DNA of 64,000 nt from JAHBNG01 sp039028975 (GTDB taxonomy: Bacteria; Chloroflexota; Anaerolineae; Caldilineales; Caldilineaceae), in assembly GCA_039028975.1 (NCBI GenBank), contig JBCCHB010000092.1:1-64000 (forward strand), given 5' to 3'. The translations under genes were made by a program, and so were the position numbers. The stretch's first letter is position 1; each line of letters opens with the position of its first letter. Below are positions 9,701 to 17,324 of this stretch, in pieces. The notes below the pieces were generated by a model that had not been told where the DNA came from, searched no databases, and saw nothing but the letters and a program-made list of their open reading frames with translations.

Positions 9701-11470
9701 ATCATCTGGAGCATTTAGGGGTTGAAGATCTAAGTGAACAAAGCGACGAGCTAATCTTCGAACTGTCTCACTGATCAAGATGTCTCTGTGGGTTGCCTGG
9801 GCGGCCAACTGTTGTGCGTTGAGTATGGCGTCACCCATCAGCGAAAGATGAGGCTGCTCTTTGGAGTGAACATTGGGCTGAACATTACCCATGAGAAGAT
9901 CACCAGCGCTTATGCCAATGCCTACAGCAAGGGCATCTGTTGGAGAGTCTACTGGAGGGATTGATGAAGATGGCTCAAATTTTCTACGGTCTTTAGCGAG
10001 GAGATTGCTCATCGCCCAAGCCGCATGCAACGCATGTTCAACATCATTCTGCTGCGCTGCCACCAATCCAAATGTGCAAAGCATGGTGCCATGAACAATG
10101 CTATGAACCTCTCCGCGATAGCGCTCTATGATGTCTATCATGGCAGCTAAATAATTGTCGACTATGTCCCAAGCATCTCCCGAATCGGCGTGGTTCAAAA
10201 GCTTCTCTAGACCAATCAAGCGAGCAACGAACACCGTAGCTGGTCGGCGCTGAGCCTTACGGAGCGCCCAGAGCGGACGTTGAGGATTGCCGTATAAGAT
10301 GTAAGATGCCCAGAGTGGCTCGTGAATATTGTGTTGCCTACCTTCATGCCGAGCACGTCGGACAGCGGCCCCAACGGATTCGCCATCAAGTAAGTGTCGA
10401 TAACATACCAAGGCAAAATCGCGTGAACTCGTATCATAGACGGGCCAGTAAGAGCCAATAAAGCCACTTGCTCCCACCTGAATGAACGCCGATGTCAAAT
10501 CCTGGCCTGCCGTGCCCCAATAAGGAATGTCTTCTCCGCCTTCTCTAGGCGATCCAGAATGGCCCTGTAGCTGAGCGGACCAGCACCCATTTAAGAAAAC
10601 AAACGGGGAGCCGTTAAGATGCTTTGTGATATCAGTGGCAGTTAGGCATTCCTCTCCAGCCAGAAGCAGGCCGCTAGCCGTCGGGGCCGTGGCATCGAAC
10701 GTGGCATGGCCAGCGTAATGAATTACGTCATATCGATTGCTTGCTAACCGTTGTAAGATAGCCTGTTTGGTTGCACGACGGTTCATTAAGATCTGAACAG
10801 TTGTTCCAGGAACCGCATCAAAGAGATTGGCAAGTTGTTCAATCTCCTTCGCTGTTTCCGGCAGATCGCCCGTAGGATTACCGATGAGTAGAATCGTTCG
10901 ATGTTGGGGCAGAATAGGGGATGCGGGCTGGTTACGTGGCATCTCTTCCACGACAATTTGCCGAGCAACTGCATATTTGAGGGCAAGATAGGCTTCCCCA
11001 TCATGGCTCAGTTCCCAAGGTATATGTCTGTCATTCGTAATGAGCCTTAAAGCACTGCCTTCAGGAAGCTGTCGCAGGGCGTCTTGAATCGCCTCTGGCA
11101 GAACTTGATTGTAGAGTAGACGACCCAATCCACGCAGCGGATCCTCTTCATCTCCTTGGCTATGGTCTGAGTGAGCCTGACGCTGTTCCACCAACCTGTT
11201 GAGTAACAGGATAGTCTGTTCTGTCTGCTCGTTTAGTAATTGAACGGTAGATGAAGGCAGGTTATGATGGCAAGAGAGAGTTGCTGTACCCTGGGCACCC
11301 TCTGGTTGCTGTATCTGGAAAAGATAGGAGTCTGGTTGGGGTAATGTGAAGATGGATAGCGTAGCAGATGATGACACGGTACATACCTTTGATCGTAACG
11401 ATTCACCTTGGTCAAAATAAACCGGGGTTTTCAACTGTAATGCGGACTTTGTACACAAAAACGGCTTCAT
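6782..11470 (-). CDS. CHAT protease / degenerate class III cyclase / STAND ATPase / TPR protein
   Basis: A 1562-residue cytosolic multidomain protein. After an N-terminal region, a CHAT (caspase-HetF-associated) protease domain spans about 190-400, with the catalytic pair His255 (in HYAGHA) and Cys296 (in FLNGC). Residues 411-600 match a class III nucleotide cyclase fold (GISAGDLLMGNV, LMGDAILNA), but both metal-binding Asp positions are replaced, so cyclase activity is unlikely. A STAND/AAA_16 ATPase follows, with Walker A GSAGIGKS at 657-664 and Walker B LILEDLHWADE at 801-811. The last 450 or so residues are TPR-like helical repeats. The architecture suggests a ligand sensor (TPR) that switches an ATPase, which in turn gates the protease. 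It lies between the anti-sigma-like gene and the C25 protease gene, on the same strand. The start codon lies inside a perfect inverted repeat. The protease target is unknown. Confidence 0.88.
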   Translation of the reverse strand: MKPFLCTKSALQLKTPVYFDQGESLRSKVCTVSSSATLSIFTLPQPDSYLFQIQQPEGAQGTATLSCHHNLPSSTVQLLNEQTEQTILLLNRLVEQRQAHSDHSQGDEEDPLRGLGRLLYNQVLPEAIQDALRQLPEGSALRLITNDRHIPWELSHDGEAYLALKYAVARQIVVEEMPRNQPASPILPQHRTILLIGNPTGDLPETAKEIEQLANLFDAVPGTTVQILMNRRATKQAILQRLASNRYDVIHYAGHATFDATAPTASGLLLAGEECLTATDITKHLNGSPFVFLNGCWSAQLQGHSGSPREGGEDIPYWGTAGQDLTSAFIQVGASGFIGSYWPVYDTSSRDFALVCYRHLLDGESVGAAVRRARHEGRQHNIHEPLWASYILYGNPQRPLWALRKAQRRPATVFVARLIGLEKLLNHADSGDAWDIVDNYLAAMIDIIERYRGEVHSIVHGTMLCTFGLVAAQQNDVEHALHAAWAMSNLLAKDRRKFEPSSSIPPVDSPTDALAVGIGISAGDLLMGNVQPNVHSKEQPHLSLMGDAILNAQQLAAQATHRDILISETVRRLARRFVHLDLQPLNAPDDVEGRRVYLVRKLVQPGQAVWPHMKQNMSGQLSRQHVTLVGRQEEMHFLQAAWKKCLRGQGQIVDINGSAGIGKSQLIYEFCHSLEADDVRTLWVACPSTYIPRPYWLVGQLVQILCNITAEESNEVAVEKLEQRLRQLPRSNGADRDLDRELALLSDTLSISDSQDSALEKDAAFHQQQLTTLLAYLLDLSPPSPMVQSSRQRPMPSPQILILEDLHWADEASLEIFNQLLKRIDRVPLLVLSSWRTDETEQQSPWQNHRRRQLLHVLPVSDDDCFQLLGDLLTLPSSNFSEHEETVDEGGKICRHQTHSHKELPHKLEDLESDPLDKIAQIVLPAADGNPFFLRELVTSLVESDALLLQKGIWQLARPLLTTDLPDTLRRVVWSRVESLPAAAQKILPLLSVVGDQLSIPLLHASSKGLRIDADLNDGLNQLEDKEFIYRHWHDDTYQFTHALLRSEVYSGIRSEERRRYHRRIGLALREIHDQREARVYAELAHHFYQSIITPRKLGGATTILPGAEEEHLTQAANYLVLAGRQANQVYAARQALVHFQRTLEVLEHLPIEAKEALPVVAYEGLGRAHNVLGEFEQAIASYKQAITAAITGAPIPNAQSKAADYNRRVGRLYGRLSRFDAAHQHMQQALDLLPSPQTSTEFDIVALTHTHTGSLYYLQGQYQQAERSCYQALELLESEVKNRVFATTANVLGAAYMAMGDGEKAVTWLEQSREIWNQVDDPYHLAQVTDNLGTLHYQRSEFTFAEKYYRQNLALWRQLEATDQIGYAELNLSSIHLIYGRLDEAERFLKSALTIFRQTKHQRLESLALNNLGLVELERQAYEQAKLYFTESMNLDVTPENLNGLSEANIGLGDLEAAFKLAQESLAQGEELALRFEQALALRTLGKIARRQLDWSKAEEHLHASLTLLRQIEARYEVARTIRELANLFEDMSRREEADRYRQEAQAILDEIMSDKGDFEG

Positions 11471-11510
11471 TTGTCCGACAATTTACTCGGGACCGTGAAA
11501 ACCCCGGTTT
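11419..11510 (-). promoter_or_regulatory. 15-bp inverted repeat enclosing the CHAT gene start codon
   Basis: AAACCGGGGTTTTCA (11419-11433) and its exact reverse complement (11496-11510) flank a 62-base loop that contains the ATG at 11468-11470. One arm is in the leader and the other is within codons 13-18. In mRNA this could form a long-range stem that controls ribosome access; as DNA it could be paired protein sites. No Shine-Dalgarno sequence is evident before this ATG. The symmetry is visible; its function is inferred. Confidence 0.5.
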
Positions 11511-11553
11511 CTAAAGTAATCATTATCTTTTATCAATAAAAGACGGATGAGAC

Positions 11554-12558
11554 TCAATCAACCTCTTTCAACGTAATGACAAAACGCCACTGGTTGTCGG
11601 CATGGTTAACTTGAACAGTGTATTTACCCAGCTCCAGTGAATCAAAAGCCACAAGACCGTCGGCATTGCTGGACATGCGTTCGAGTAGCCCATCCTCTTC
11701 ATCATAGAGACTGATTGCAGCATGTTCGATGGGTTGAGACGGCGATAAAGTTTGGGTTTGGATGACCAACGCTCCTCTGCTTTTTACAATTGGTCCCATA
11801 CTTACATGAATGCTCATATTGGCTTCTGGGTGAGGGAGTTCTAGTAATTCGTTTAGCGGCTGATTGTCTACACTATCCGGGCGTTTGTTACGCATCGCCC
11901 CGGAAGATAATGGGGTGAGCTGCGATGTTAACATTGTCGATAAACCATCAAAGATGGCAGCAGTCTGACTGACTTGGATGGAGATTTCTGAAGTCAAAGA
12001 GTAGGCGTGCTCTTGGAATCGTTGCCATATGGGTTCTCTCTCGGGTGAGTTAGTAGATGAACCAATAGATGAATCAGCGAGGGAATCACCATGGCTCCCT
12101 CCTAATAGGTCGGTAGCATCCTCCTTCATAGTTTGGGCTAGGCTATTATACTGTTCTCGAAAATCCAGATCCCGTTCTAATCGCTGGTTCATGGCCGGAT
12201 TTCGTGTCGCCAGATCTTGACCCGCCATCTGATCATCTACATAGGCTGATAACTGCTCTAGTTCTTCAAAATCTAGCCCTTGATGAGTGGTGGTACCCCT
12301 ATTTGTAACAGCGGTACCGACCTTGTTAGCATCTATCTTCCTCATCTCTATCGTCTCATTCTCTGCTTGTAGCCGACTAAGCAGCTCGCGGACAGATGCA
12401 GGCAGCTCGGTCACGGTATCCGTAATATTCTCGAGTTGACTCAAACAGATTGAACAAGTGACGATGTGATCCACAACCTCTGAGGGCAGGGTGTCATCTC
12501 TATGTTGCTTTGTAAAAAGAAATGTAATGGTTTGTTTAATTGCAACTGTGCAGTTCAT
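11554..12558 (-). CDS. cytosolic anti-sigma-like protein, ZAS motif plus Ig/prealbumin-like domain
   Basis: A 334-residue protein. The N-terminus carries H31-x3-C35-x2-C38, the signature of zinc-binding anti-sigma (ZAS) factors, followed near 97-150 by a second helical stretch (LSAYVDDQMAGQ...LERDLDFREQY) of the kind seen in anti-sigma domains. No membrane segment is visible, so it is probably cytosolic. The last 70 residues resemble a prealbumin/CarboxypepD_reg-like beta-sandwich (AISLYDEEDGLL, ADGLVAFDSLELGKYTVQV), the same fold family as the repeats of the surface protein at 17325. It follows the ECF sigma gene on the same strand and precedes the CHAT gene. I infer that it binds and restrains that sigma factor. 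It has no recognised family name. The start is kept because it includes the complete ZAS motif. Confidence 0.7.
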   Translation of the reverse strand: MNCTVAIKQTITFLFTKQHRDDTLPSEVVDHIVTCSICLSQLENITDTVTELPASVRELLSRLQAENETIEMRKIDANKVGTAVTNRGTTTHQGLDFEELEQLSAYVDDQMAGQDLATRNPAMNQRLERDLDFREQYNSLAQTMKEDATDLLGGSHGDSLADSSIGSSTNSPEREPIWQRFQEHAYSLTSEISIQVSQTAAIFDGLSTMLTSQLTPLSSGAMRNKRPDSVDNQPLNELLELPHPEANMSIHVSMGPIVKSRGALVIQTQTLSPSQPIEHAAISLYDEEDGLLERMSSNADGLVAFDSLELGKYTVQVNHADNQWRFVITLKEVD

Positions 12559-12604
12559 GGAATCTTTAGCCGTAGCGACTGATTGTCTATTAAGTTGAGC
12601 ATTC

Positions 12605-12848
12605 TCAGTAGACCGCAGTGGAGAAGTTATTCTCTAATGCCGCCCCGTTTCGCATTAGAGAACGGTAATAGCAAAAGGAAGATACAGATTGACAATTCCG
12701 TAGAGTGGAGCATCTCCCATGCGGAGTGGATCTCTGATGGGCCGCGGCCCATCGGGGGATGCTTGCTCCGCTTACCTGCTCTGGCTCTTCCTGTTGCCCC
12801 ACTGTTATTGAAGGCTATTGGCGTAGTCCCTTCGTTGTGATCTACTGA
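12605..12848. repeat. MITE-like element, family TCAGNAGATC, copy 1 (244 bp)
   Basis: The ends TCAGTAGACCGCAGTGGAG and, read inward from the other side, TCAGTAGATCACAACGAAG match at 14 of 19 positions. The same ends occur at 17197-17261 and 37315-37391. Internally there is a perfect 11-bp hairpin (12630-12640 with 12652-12662) and an 18-bp perfect palindrome (12736-12753). It fills most of the 332-base gap between the sigma and anti-sigma genes, where it may also act on the transcript as a structured leader or attenuator. Confidence 0.5.
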
Positions 12849-12890
12849 TTCTATCTATGTTGGTTGCAGCAGGTTGGAAAAAACCTGCAT

Positions 12891-13703
12891 TTAATCTTCC
12901 CCAGGTTTGAAATTGATGCCTAGTATCTCAAAGAGTAGTTCAATTAACCACGAATTCTCTATAAGTTTTTTCACCGTACGAGCACGACGGGATTCAACAG
13001 CTTTATCTGACAGTTCAAGCTTGGCAGCAATTGCCTTGTCTGTCCACCTGGCCAAGTTCCTTGTCTCTGGATCAATGTAGGTCTGTTCAAAATAGTATAA
13101 ATAGATAATTTGAAACGTACTCTCTTTCAATATTTCCTGTAGATAGGTTAATAGCAAGAGCCGTCTTTCTTCTAAGATTACTTTGTCTTCAGGCGTCAAC
13201 CCAGAGTCAGCAAGTTGTATGTTTAAACTATCTAGCCCGTTGGCAGGGCGTTCTACTGATCGATTCTTCTTACGCAGCCTCATGAAGTAGTGATTCTCTG
13301 CAACCGAACAAAAGTAGGTCGAGAGCTTTGAGCGAAACTTAAACGCCGCTAAGGCTTTGGGCATCTGTAGGTAAATATCTTGTACCAGATCGTCGAGTTC
13401 AGACTTCTCGGCACCTTTCTTCCGCAACCACAACACAACCTGCTCTTGCCATTGCTGCCATAAGTTTTCATGTCGAGGTGCATCAGGCGTTAGCATCTCC
13501 ATTACGTCCGCCCCCTCTTTCCGATAGTTGCAGATTATTTTACAAATCACCGCGTCATCGATCTCATCAATGGATTTGGCATAGGAGAATATAGCATCTG
13601 CGAAGAATTCCATCTCAGTTGCTGAGTAACGCCATTGATTTTGAGATGCAAGCATCTGCACCAGGTGAAGGCAGCGTGTACGTAGGGCGTGAGTAGTCTG
13701 CAT
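12891..13703 (-). CDS. ECF-type RNA polymerase sigma factor
   Basis: A 270-residue sigma-70 family protein of the extracytoplasmic-function type; it directs core RNA polymerase to specific promoters. Region 2 is visible at about 100-155 (DDLVQDIYLQMPKAL, STYFCSVAENHYFMRLRKKNR) and region 4 at about 215-260, with a helix-turn-helix (TDKAIAAKLELSDKAVESRR). The N-terminal 90 residues are extra compared with minimal ECF factors and the C-terminal tail adds about 20. The start at 13703 is an ATG; an in-frame TTG four codons upstream is possible. It is the first gene of the minus-strand row sigma, anti-sigma-like, CHAT, C25, and is divergent from the exported repeat proteins. I infer that it controls some of these genes. 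Confidence 0.9.
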   Translation of the reverse strand: MQTTHALRTRCLHLVQMLASQNQWRYSATEMEFFADAIFSYAKSIDEIDDAVICKIICNYRKEGADVMEMLTPDAPRHENLWQQWQEQVVLWLRKKGAEKSELDDLVQDIYLQMPKALAAFKFRSKLSTYFCSVAENHYFMRLRKKNRSVERPANGLDSLNIQLADSGLTPEDKVILEERRLLLLTYLQEILKESTFQIIYLYYFEQTYIDPETRNLARWTDKAIAAKLELSDKAVESRRARTVKKLIENSWLIELLFEILGINFKPGED

Positions 13704-13750
13704 ATGTATTTCCAAATCGGGTTTGGGATATGAGGTCTTCTCTCTATCAT

Positions 13751-13781
13751 AGCATAGGTAGCAATTGACTGTCTATGTCAA
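13751..13781 (-). promoter_or_regulatory. candidate sigma-70-type promoter of the sigma-factor gene
   Basis: On the minus strand TTGACA (13781-13776) is followed after 19 bases by TATGCT (13756-13751), about 45 bp upstream of the sigma-factor ATG. The -35 box is perfect, but the spacing is wider than the ideal 17 and the -10 box is imperfect. The remaining divergent region to 14084 shows no gene and no other structure I trust. Confidence 0.3.
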
Positions 13782-14084
13782 AGCGGACACCTTTAGGACA
13801 TCATTCTTTAACAGAATTTATATTAGACAGGCTGATAGTGGAGAGTGCGCTTCAGCGTACGTTCTGCGGCAGACGACGGTTTCAACCGTTGACCATGTGT
13901 TCAACATCAGCCTTACCATTACATTCCTCAACAAGTTTTCCCAAAATGCAGGAATTTAGCTACGCCATGCAACAAATCGAGTGAACCGGTTCATACACAT
14001 TCTCACATTCGGAATGGCCTTAACGATTTAATGACTTTACTTCCTCCAGGATCACCCCTTCACTGGATTCATCAAGGAGACCTC

Positions 14085-17000
14085 ATGAAAATGGAAATTG
14101 GTAAAATGCCCCTCTCTTCCCGATGTTATGCGGTTGCACTGAATGAAGTTGCACTGTTACGGAAACTTGTCGCTGTACTGATGTTGTTTTGGATGTTTTT
14201 TGCACTTCAGGGTGCAGATAATGCTCAAGCCGTTGCAACCCGACAGCAGAACTGCCCCACGACTATCACCTATGGTGAAACCATTGCATGCTCAATCGAT
14301 TCACCAGCAGAGACGGATGTTTACCGCTTTACGGCCAGAGCGGGCGATAAAGTAATCGTCCGCATGACCAATGCAGGTGGCCTATGGTCTGGTGTGCGAG
14401 TTCATGAGCCCAATGGGAACGAAATATCAGGTTGCAGAGAAAAGAACCCAACAACGGCGGAGATTGCCACCTGTACCTTGCCGAGCGACGGTTCTTACCA
14501 GATCCTCGCTTACGATAGCTTCAACGGTACGGGAACCGGTAACTATCATCTGTACCTCCAACGGTTAAATGAGCCAGGGAATACTGTAACACTTACATTT
14601 GGCGCAACGGTCCCCGGCGAGATAGCGACCATGGCCCAGATGAATACCTACAGCTTTACCGCTACTGCTGGTGATAAGGTACTCGCCCGTATGACCAACA
14701 CAGGGGACTTATGGTCTGGTGTGCAGATTTACGATCCAAATGGGAACGAAATATCAGGTTGCCGGGAAAAGAGTCCAACAACAGCGGAGATTGCTACTTG
14801 CACATTGCCGAGCGACGGCACATACAAAATCCTGGCTTATGATAGCTTCAACGGGACAGGGACTGGCAATTACCATCTGTACCTACAGCGCCTAAATAGG
14901 GCAGGGAACGCTACTGCGCTGACATTTGGCGAAACTATCCCTGGTGCGATAATGACCATGGCTCAGATGAATACCTATAGCTTTACGGCTACGGCTGGTG
15001 ATAAGGTTCTCGTTCGCATGACCAATTCAGGTGGTCTTTGGTCTGGCGTGCGGATACATGATCCGAATGGAAACGAAATAACTGGCTGCCGAGAAAAGAG
15101 TCCAACAACGGCGGAGATTGCCACCTGTACATTGCCGAGCGACGGCGTCTACCAAATCCTGGTCTATGATAGCTTCAACGGTACAGGAACTGGCAATTAT
15201 CATTTATTCACCCAACGCTTAAATCGGCCCGCCAATGCACAGATGATTGCATCTGGAACAATTCAGGGCTCCATCCACACAGCGGCCCAAATGGATACTT
15301 ATACGTTTATATCAGAGGCTGGCACCAAAGTAAATGTTCGTATGAGCAATACTGGTGGGCTCTGGTCTGGTATACGCATATACAACCCTGAGGGACATGA
15401 AATCAATGATTGTCGAGCCAAAAGTCCAACCACTGCGGAGATCGCCTCTTGCACCCTGACAACCGCTGGTCTCTATCAGATCCTGGCTTATGATAGCTTC
15501 AACGGAACCGGGACCGGCAGCTATAGTTTATCGTTATCTTGTTTGAGCGGAGGATGTCCGATTCAGATTCCAACAGATACGCCAACGCCCACCTTAACAT
15601 TCACACCCACATTTACGCCTACACCGACACCTACTTTGACGGCCACGCCTACTCCAACATTAACGCCAACACCTACAGCAACAAATTCACCCACTCCTAC
15701 GTTGACCTCCAAACCGGTGGAACCCGATACAGCCACGCCAACAGATACGGCTACCCCCATTGTCACACCTGCTGTCACACCTAGCGTAACAGATGACCCT
15801 TCCACCGGGCCAACAGTAACCGATACGCCAAGCCCGACTGTCGTTCAGTTCGACGATCTCTTTGGCTTTGACTACGAGCTTTGGACAGATCCTGTTACGC
15901 TGCGTGCCAATACCAGCGCGGAGATCGGAATCAAAGTTCATCGACTAGGAGGTAAACAGCCTTTCGCCAATGTAACCACCCGCTTCTTCTTAGGCAATCC
16001 AGCAAACGGCGGCACGTCCTTGGGTGATGGCACGATAGCATTTCTCTCGCCCAATGGCTTTGACGAAACATCCGACGTCTTCTGGACGGTTCCAGATGCA
16101 GGAGAATACCAGCTCTATGCGATCATCGATCCAGACAACCAGATTTCTGAAACAAATGAGGCCAACAACACGATCAGCCGGCCCATTACGGTCTTGCCAC
16201 ATCTGGAAGAAGGAACTGACCAAGCACCGCCACGGGTCGAGAATTTTACCATCAACCAAGGGGCAACTGAAACCGATAGCCAAATTGTTATGTTGGATAC
16301 AGCGGTATCGGATCCGGCGCCCAGCAGTGGCGTGGATCAAATCATTTTCATCGAGTATGCCTATGGTGCGGAAGCAAATCGGTGGACCCCATCTTACGTC
16401 TCCGACTGGCTCGATTACGATGCAAACCGGGAGAATTACTCCTGGTCCTTGCAGCCAAGTGCGGGATTAAAATCCATCCAAGCTTGGGCTATCGATGGCG
16501 TAGGCAACATCTCCTCCCATCCCTATAAGGCGTTTATCAACTACATGCCACCAAGCGATACAGTTAGCCAAGGACAAACCCGACTCTATCGTCATACGCT
16601 GACGGCAGGAGACCAAATTACAGTGCAACTGACGCCTTTGAGTGGCGATCCGGATCTGTATATTTGGGCACCGGACTATGAAACCCGACCTCCGTGGGTG
16701 AGTAATTCGGCCACGGAAATAGATCAACAAACTTTTGTCGCCCCCATCAGCGGCATCTATCAGGTTGAAGTGCAAGGTTATACAGAAGCTAGATACCAGC
16801 TTACTGTTGATATCGCACCAGCCGCCACGGTGAGCGCGGCTCAAGTAAACGCAATCAGCATCGCAGAGGGGAAAGTAACCCGAACGCTTCCTGTTATTCC
16901 GGTGAATAGCTTACCTGGCGAGTATGCTTCGTTGCCATCAATAGCAACACCCACAGGTGTCCAATCCGTTACCATCTATTTGCCTTTTGTGCAGGAATAA
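14085..17000 (+). CDS. exported repeat protein with PPC-like repeats and CARDB-like domain
   Basis: A 971-residue secreted protein. An N-terminal hydrophobic signal segment (LVAVLMLFWMFFALQG) is followed by four tandem 109-residue beta-domains (for example GDKVLVRMTN, LWSGVRI, NGNEISGC, SFNGTGTGNYHLY). The DNA period is 327, 327 and 324 bases. Next come a Thr-Pro-rich linker (15570-15830), a CARDB-like adhesion domain (DNQISETNEANNTI) and a PPC domain (SGDPDLYIWAP). The protein ends VTIYLPFVQE. I use the ATG at 14085, which has AAGGAG 7 bases upstream; the longer frame from 14031 lacks such a site. No catalytic domain is visible, so the role is probably cell-surface or matrix. It is divergent from the sigma gene and uses the same repeat fold as the C25 protease, suggesting a common surface context. 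Confidence 0.82.
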   Translation: MKMEIGKMPLSSRCYAVALNEVALLRKLVAVLMLFWMFFALQGADNAQAVATRQQNCPTTITYGETIACSIDSPAETDVYRFTARAGDKVIVRMTNAGGLWSGVRVHEPNGNEISGCREKNPTTAEIATCTLPSDGSYQILAYDSFNGTGTGNYHLYLQRLNEPGNTVTLTFGATVPGEIATMAQMNTYSFTATAGDKVLARMTNTGDLWSGVQIYDPNGNEISGCREKSPTTAEIATCTLPSDGTYKILAYDSFNGTGTGNYHLYLQRLNRAGNATALTFGETIPGAIMTMAQMNTYSFTATAGDKVLVRMTNSGGLWSGVRIHDPNGNEITGCREKSPTTAEIATCTLPSDGVYQILVYDSFNGTGTGNYHLFTQRLNRPANAQMIASGTIQGSIHTAAQMDTYTFISEAGTKVNVRMSNTGGLWSGIRIYNPEGHEINDCRAKSPTTAEIASCTLTTAGLYQILAYDSFNGTGTGSYSLSLSCLSGGCPIQIPTDTPTPTLTFTPTFTPTPTPTLTATPTPTLTPTPTATNSPTPTLTSKPVEPDTATPTDTATPIVTPAVTPSVTDDPSTGPTVTDTPSPTVVQFDDLFGFDYELWTDPVTLRANTSAEIGIKVHRLGGKQPFANVTTRFFLGNPANGGTSLGDGTIAFLSPNGFDETSDVFWTVPDAGEYQLYAIIDPDNQISETNEANNTISRPITVLPHLEEGTDQAPPRVENFTINQGATETDSQIVMLDTAVSDPAPSSGVDQIIFIEYAYGAEANRWTPSYVSDWLDYDANRENYSWSLQPSAGLKSIQAWAIDGVGNISSHPYKAFINYMPPSDTVSQGQTRLYRHTLTAGDQITVQLTPLSGDPDLYIWAPDYETRPPWVSNSATEIDQQTFVAPISGIYQVEVQGYTEARYQLTVDIAPAATVSAAQVNAISIAEGKVTRTLPVIPVNSLPGEYASLPSIATPTGVQSVTIYLPFVQE
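15570..15835 (+). repeat. Thr-Pro low-complexity coding repeat
   Basis: Degenerate ACNCCNACN units encode a Thr/Pro-rich linker within the exported protein at 14085. Such linkers space domains on secreted proteins. Both strands show open frames here, which is only an effect of the low complexity. Confidence 0.7.
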
Positions 17001-17064
17001 GGTGTTCCTATTGCTATGTTGCATTTGAACGTCTCATCCAATCAAAAAATAGAGGGGGGACGTC

Positions 17065-17200
17065 CATAATCAGATACTGTTGGCGAATTCAAAAAATGCC
17101 CATACAATGTGGAGGTAGGCACGCCTCGTGCCGGTTTCTGGCGCATGGCCGCACGGGCGTGCTCACTCCACAATCAATTCGCCAACAGTATCATAATCAG
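17065..17200. mobile_element. MITE of about 120 bp with 17-bp TIRs and target duplication
   Basis: Perfect 17-bp terminal inverted repeats (GATACTGTTGGCGAATT at 17073-17089, complement at 17176-17192) enclose a hairpin-rich core (GTGGAG...CTCCAC, GCACGCC...GGGCGTGC). Direct repeats of CATAATCAG flank it (17065-17073 and 17192-17200), a target duplication of 8-9 bp that overlaps the ends by a base. There is no coding capacity. The parent transposon is not in the window. Confidence 0.7.
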
Positions 17201-17261
17201 TAGATCGCAATGTCAATGAGAGGTTCTTCTCTTTGCTTACAATGACATTGTGATCTTCTGA
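17197..17261. repeat. MITE-like element, family TCAGNAGATC, copy 2 (65 bp)
   Basis: The ends TCAGTAGATCGCAATGTCA and (inward) TCAGAAGATCACAATGTCA form an almost perfect hairpin (17203-17215 with 17243-17255). It directly abuts the preceding MITE and lies in the leader of the large repeat protein gene, so it may affect transcription or mRNA stability there. Confidence 0.5.
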
Positions 17262-17324
17262 TAGTGAGGTAGAGAGTACGATGTGTATTAGAGTGTTCCC
17301 CTGACATTGAAGAGGAGAAACCCC

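Noticed and set aside
1747..13703. Interpretation as a CRISPR type III-E (Craspase) locus
   Set aside because: There is no gRAMP effector, array, or Csx30/Csx31; only the CHAT-sigma logic is similar.
15563..15805. Val/Gly-rich open frame opposite the Thr-Pro linker
   Set aside because: Low-complexity antisense of the linker repeat; no start signals.
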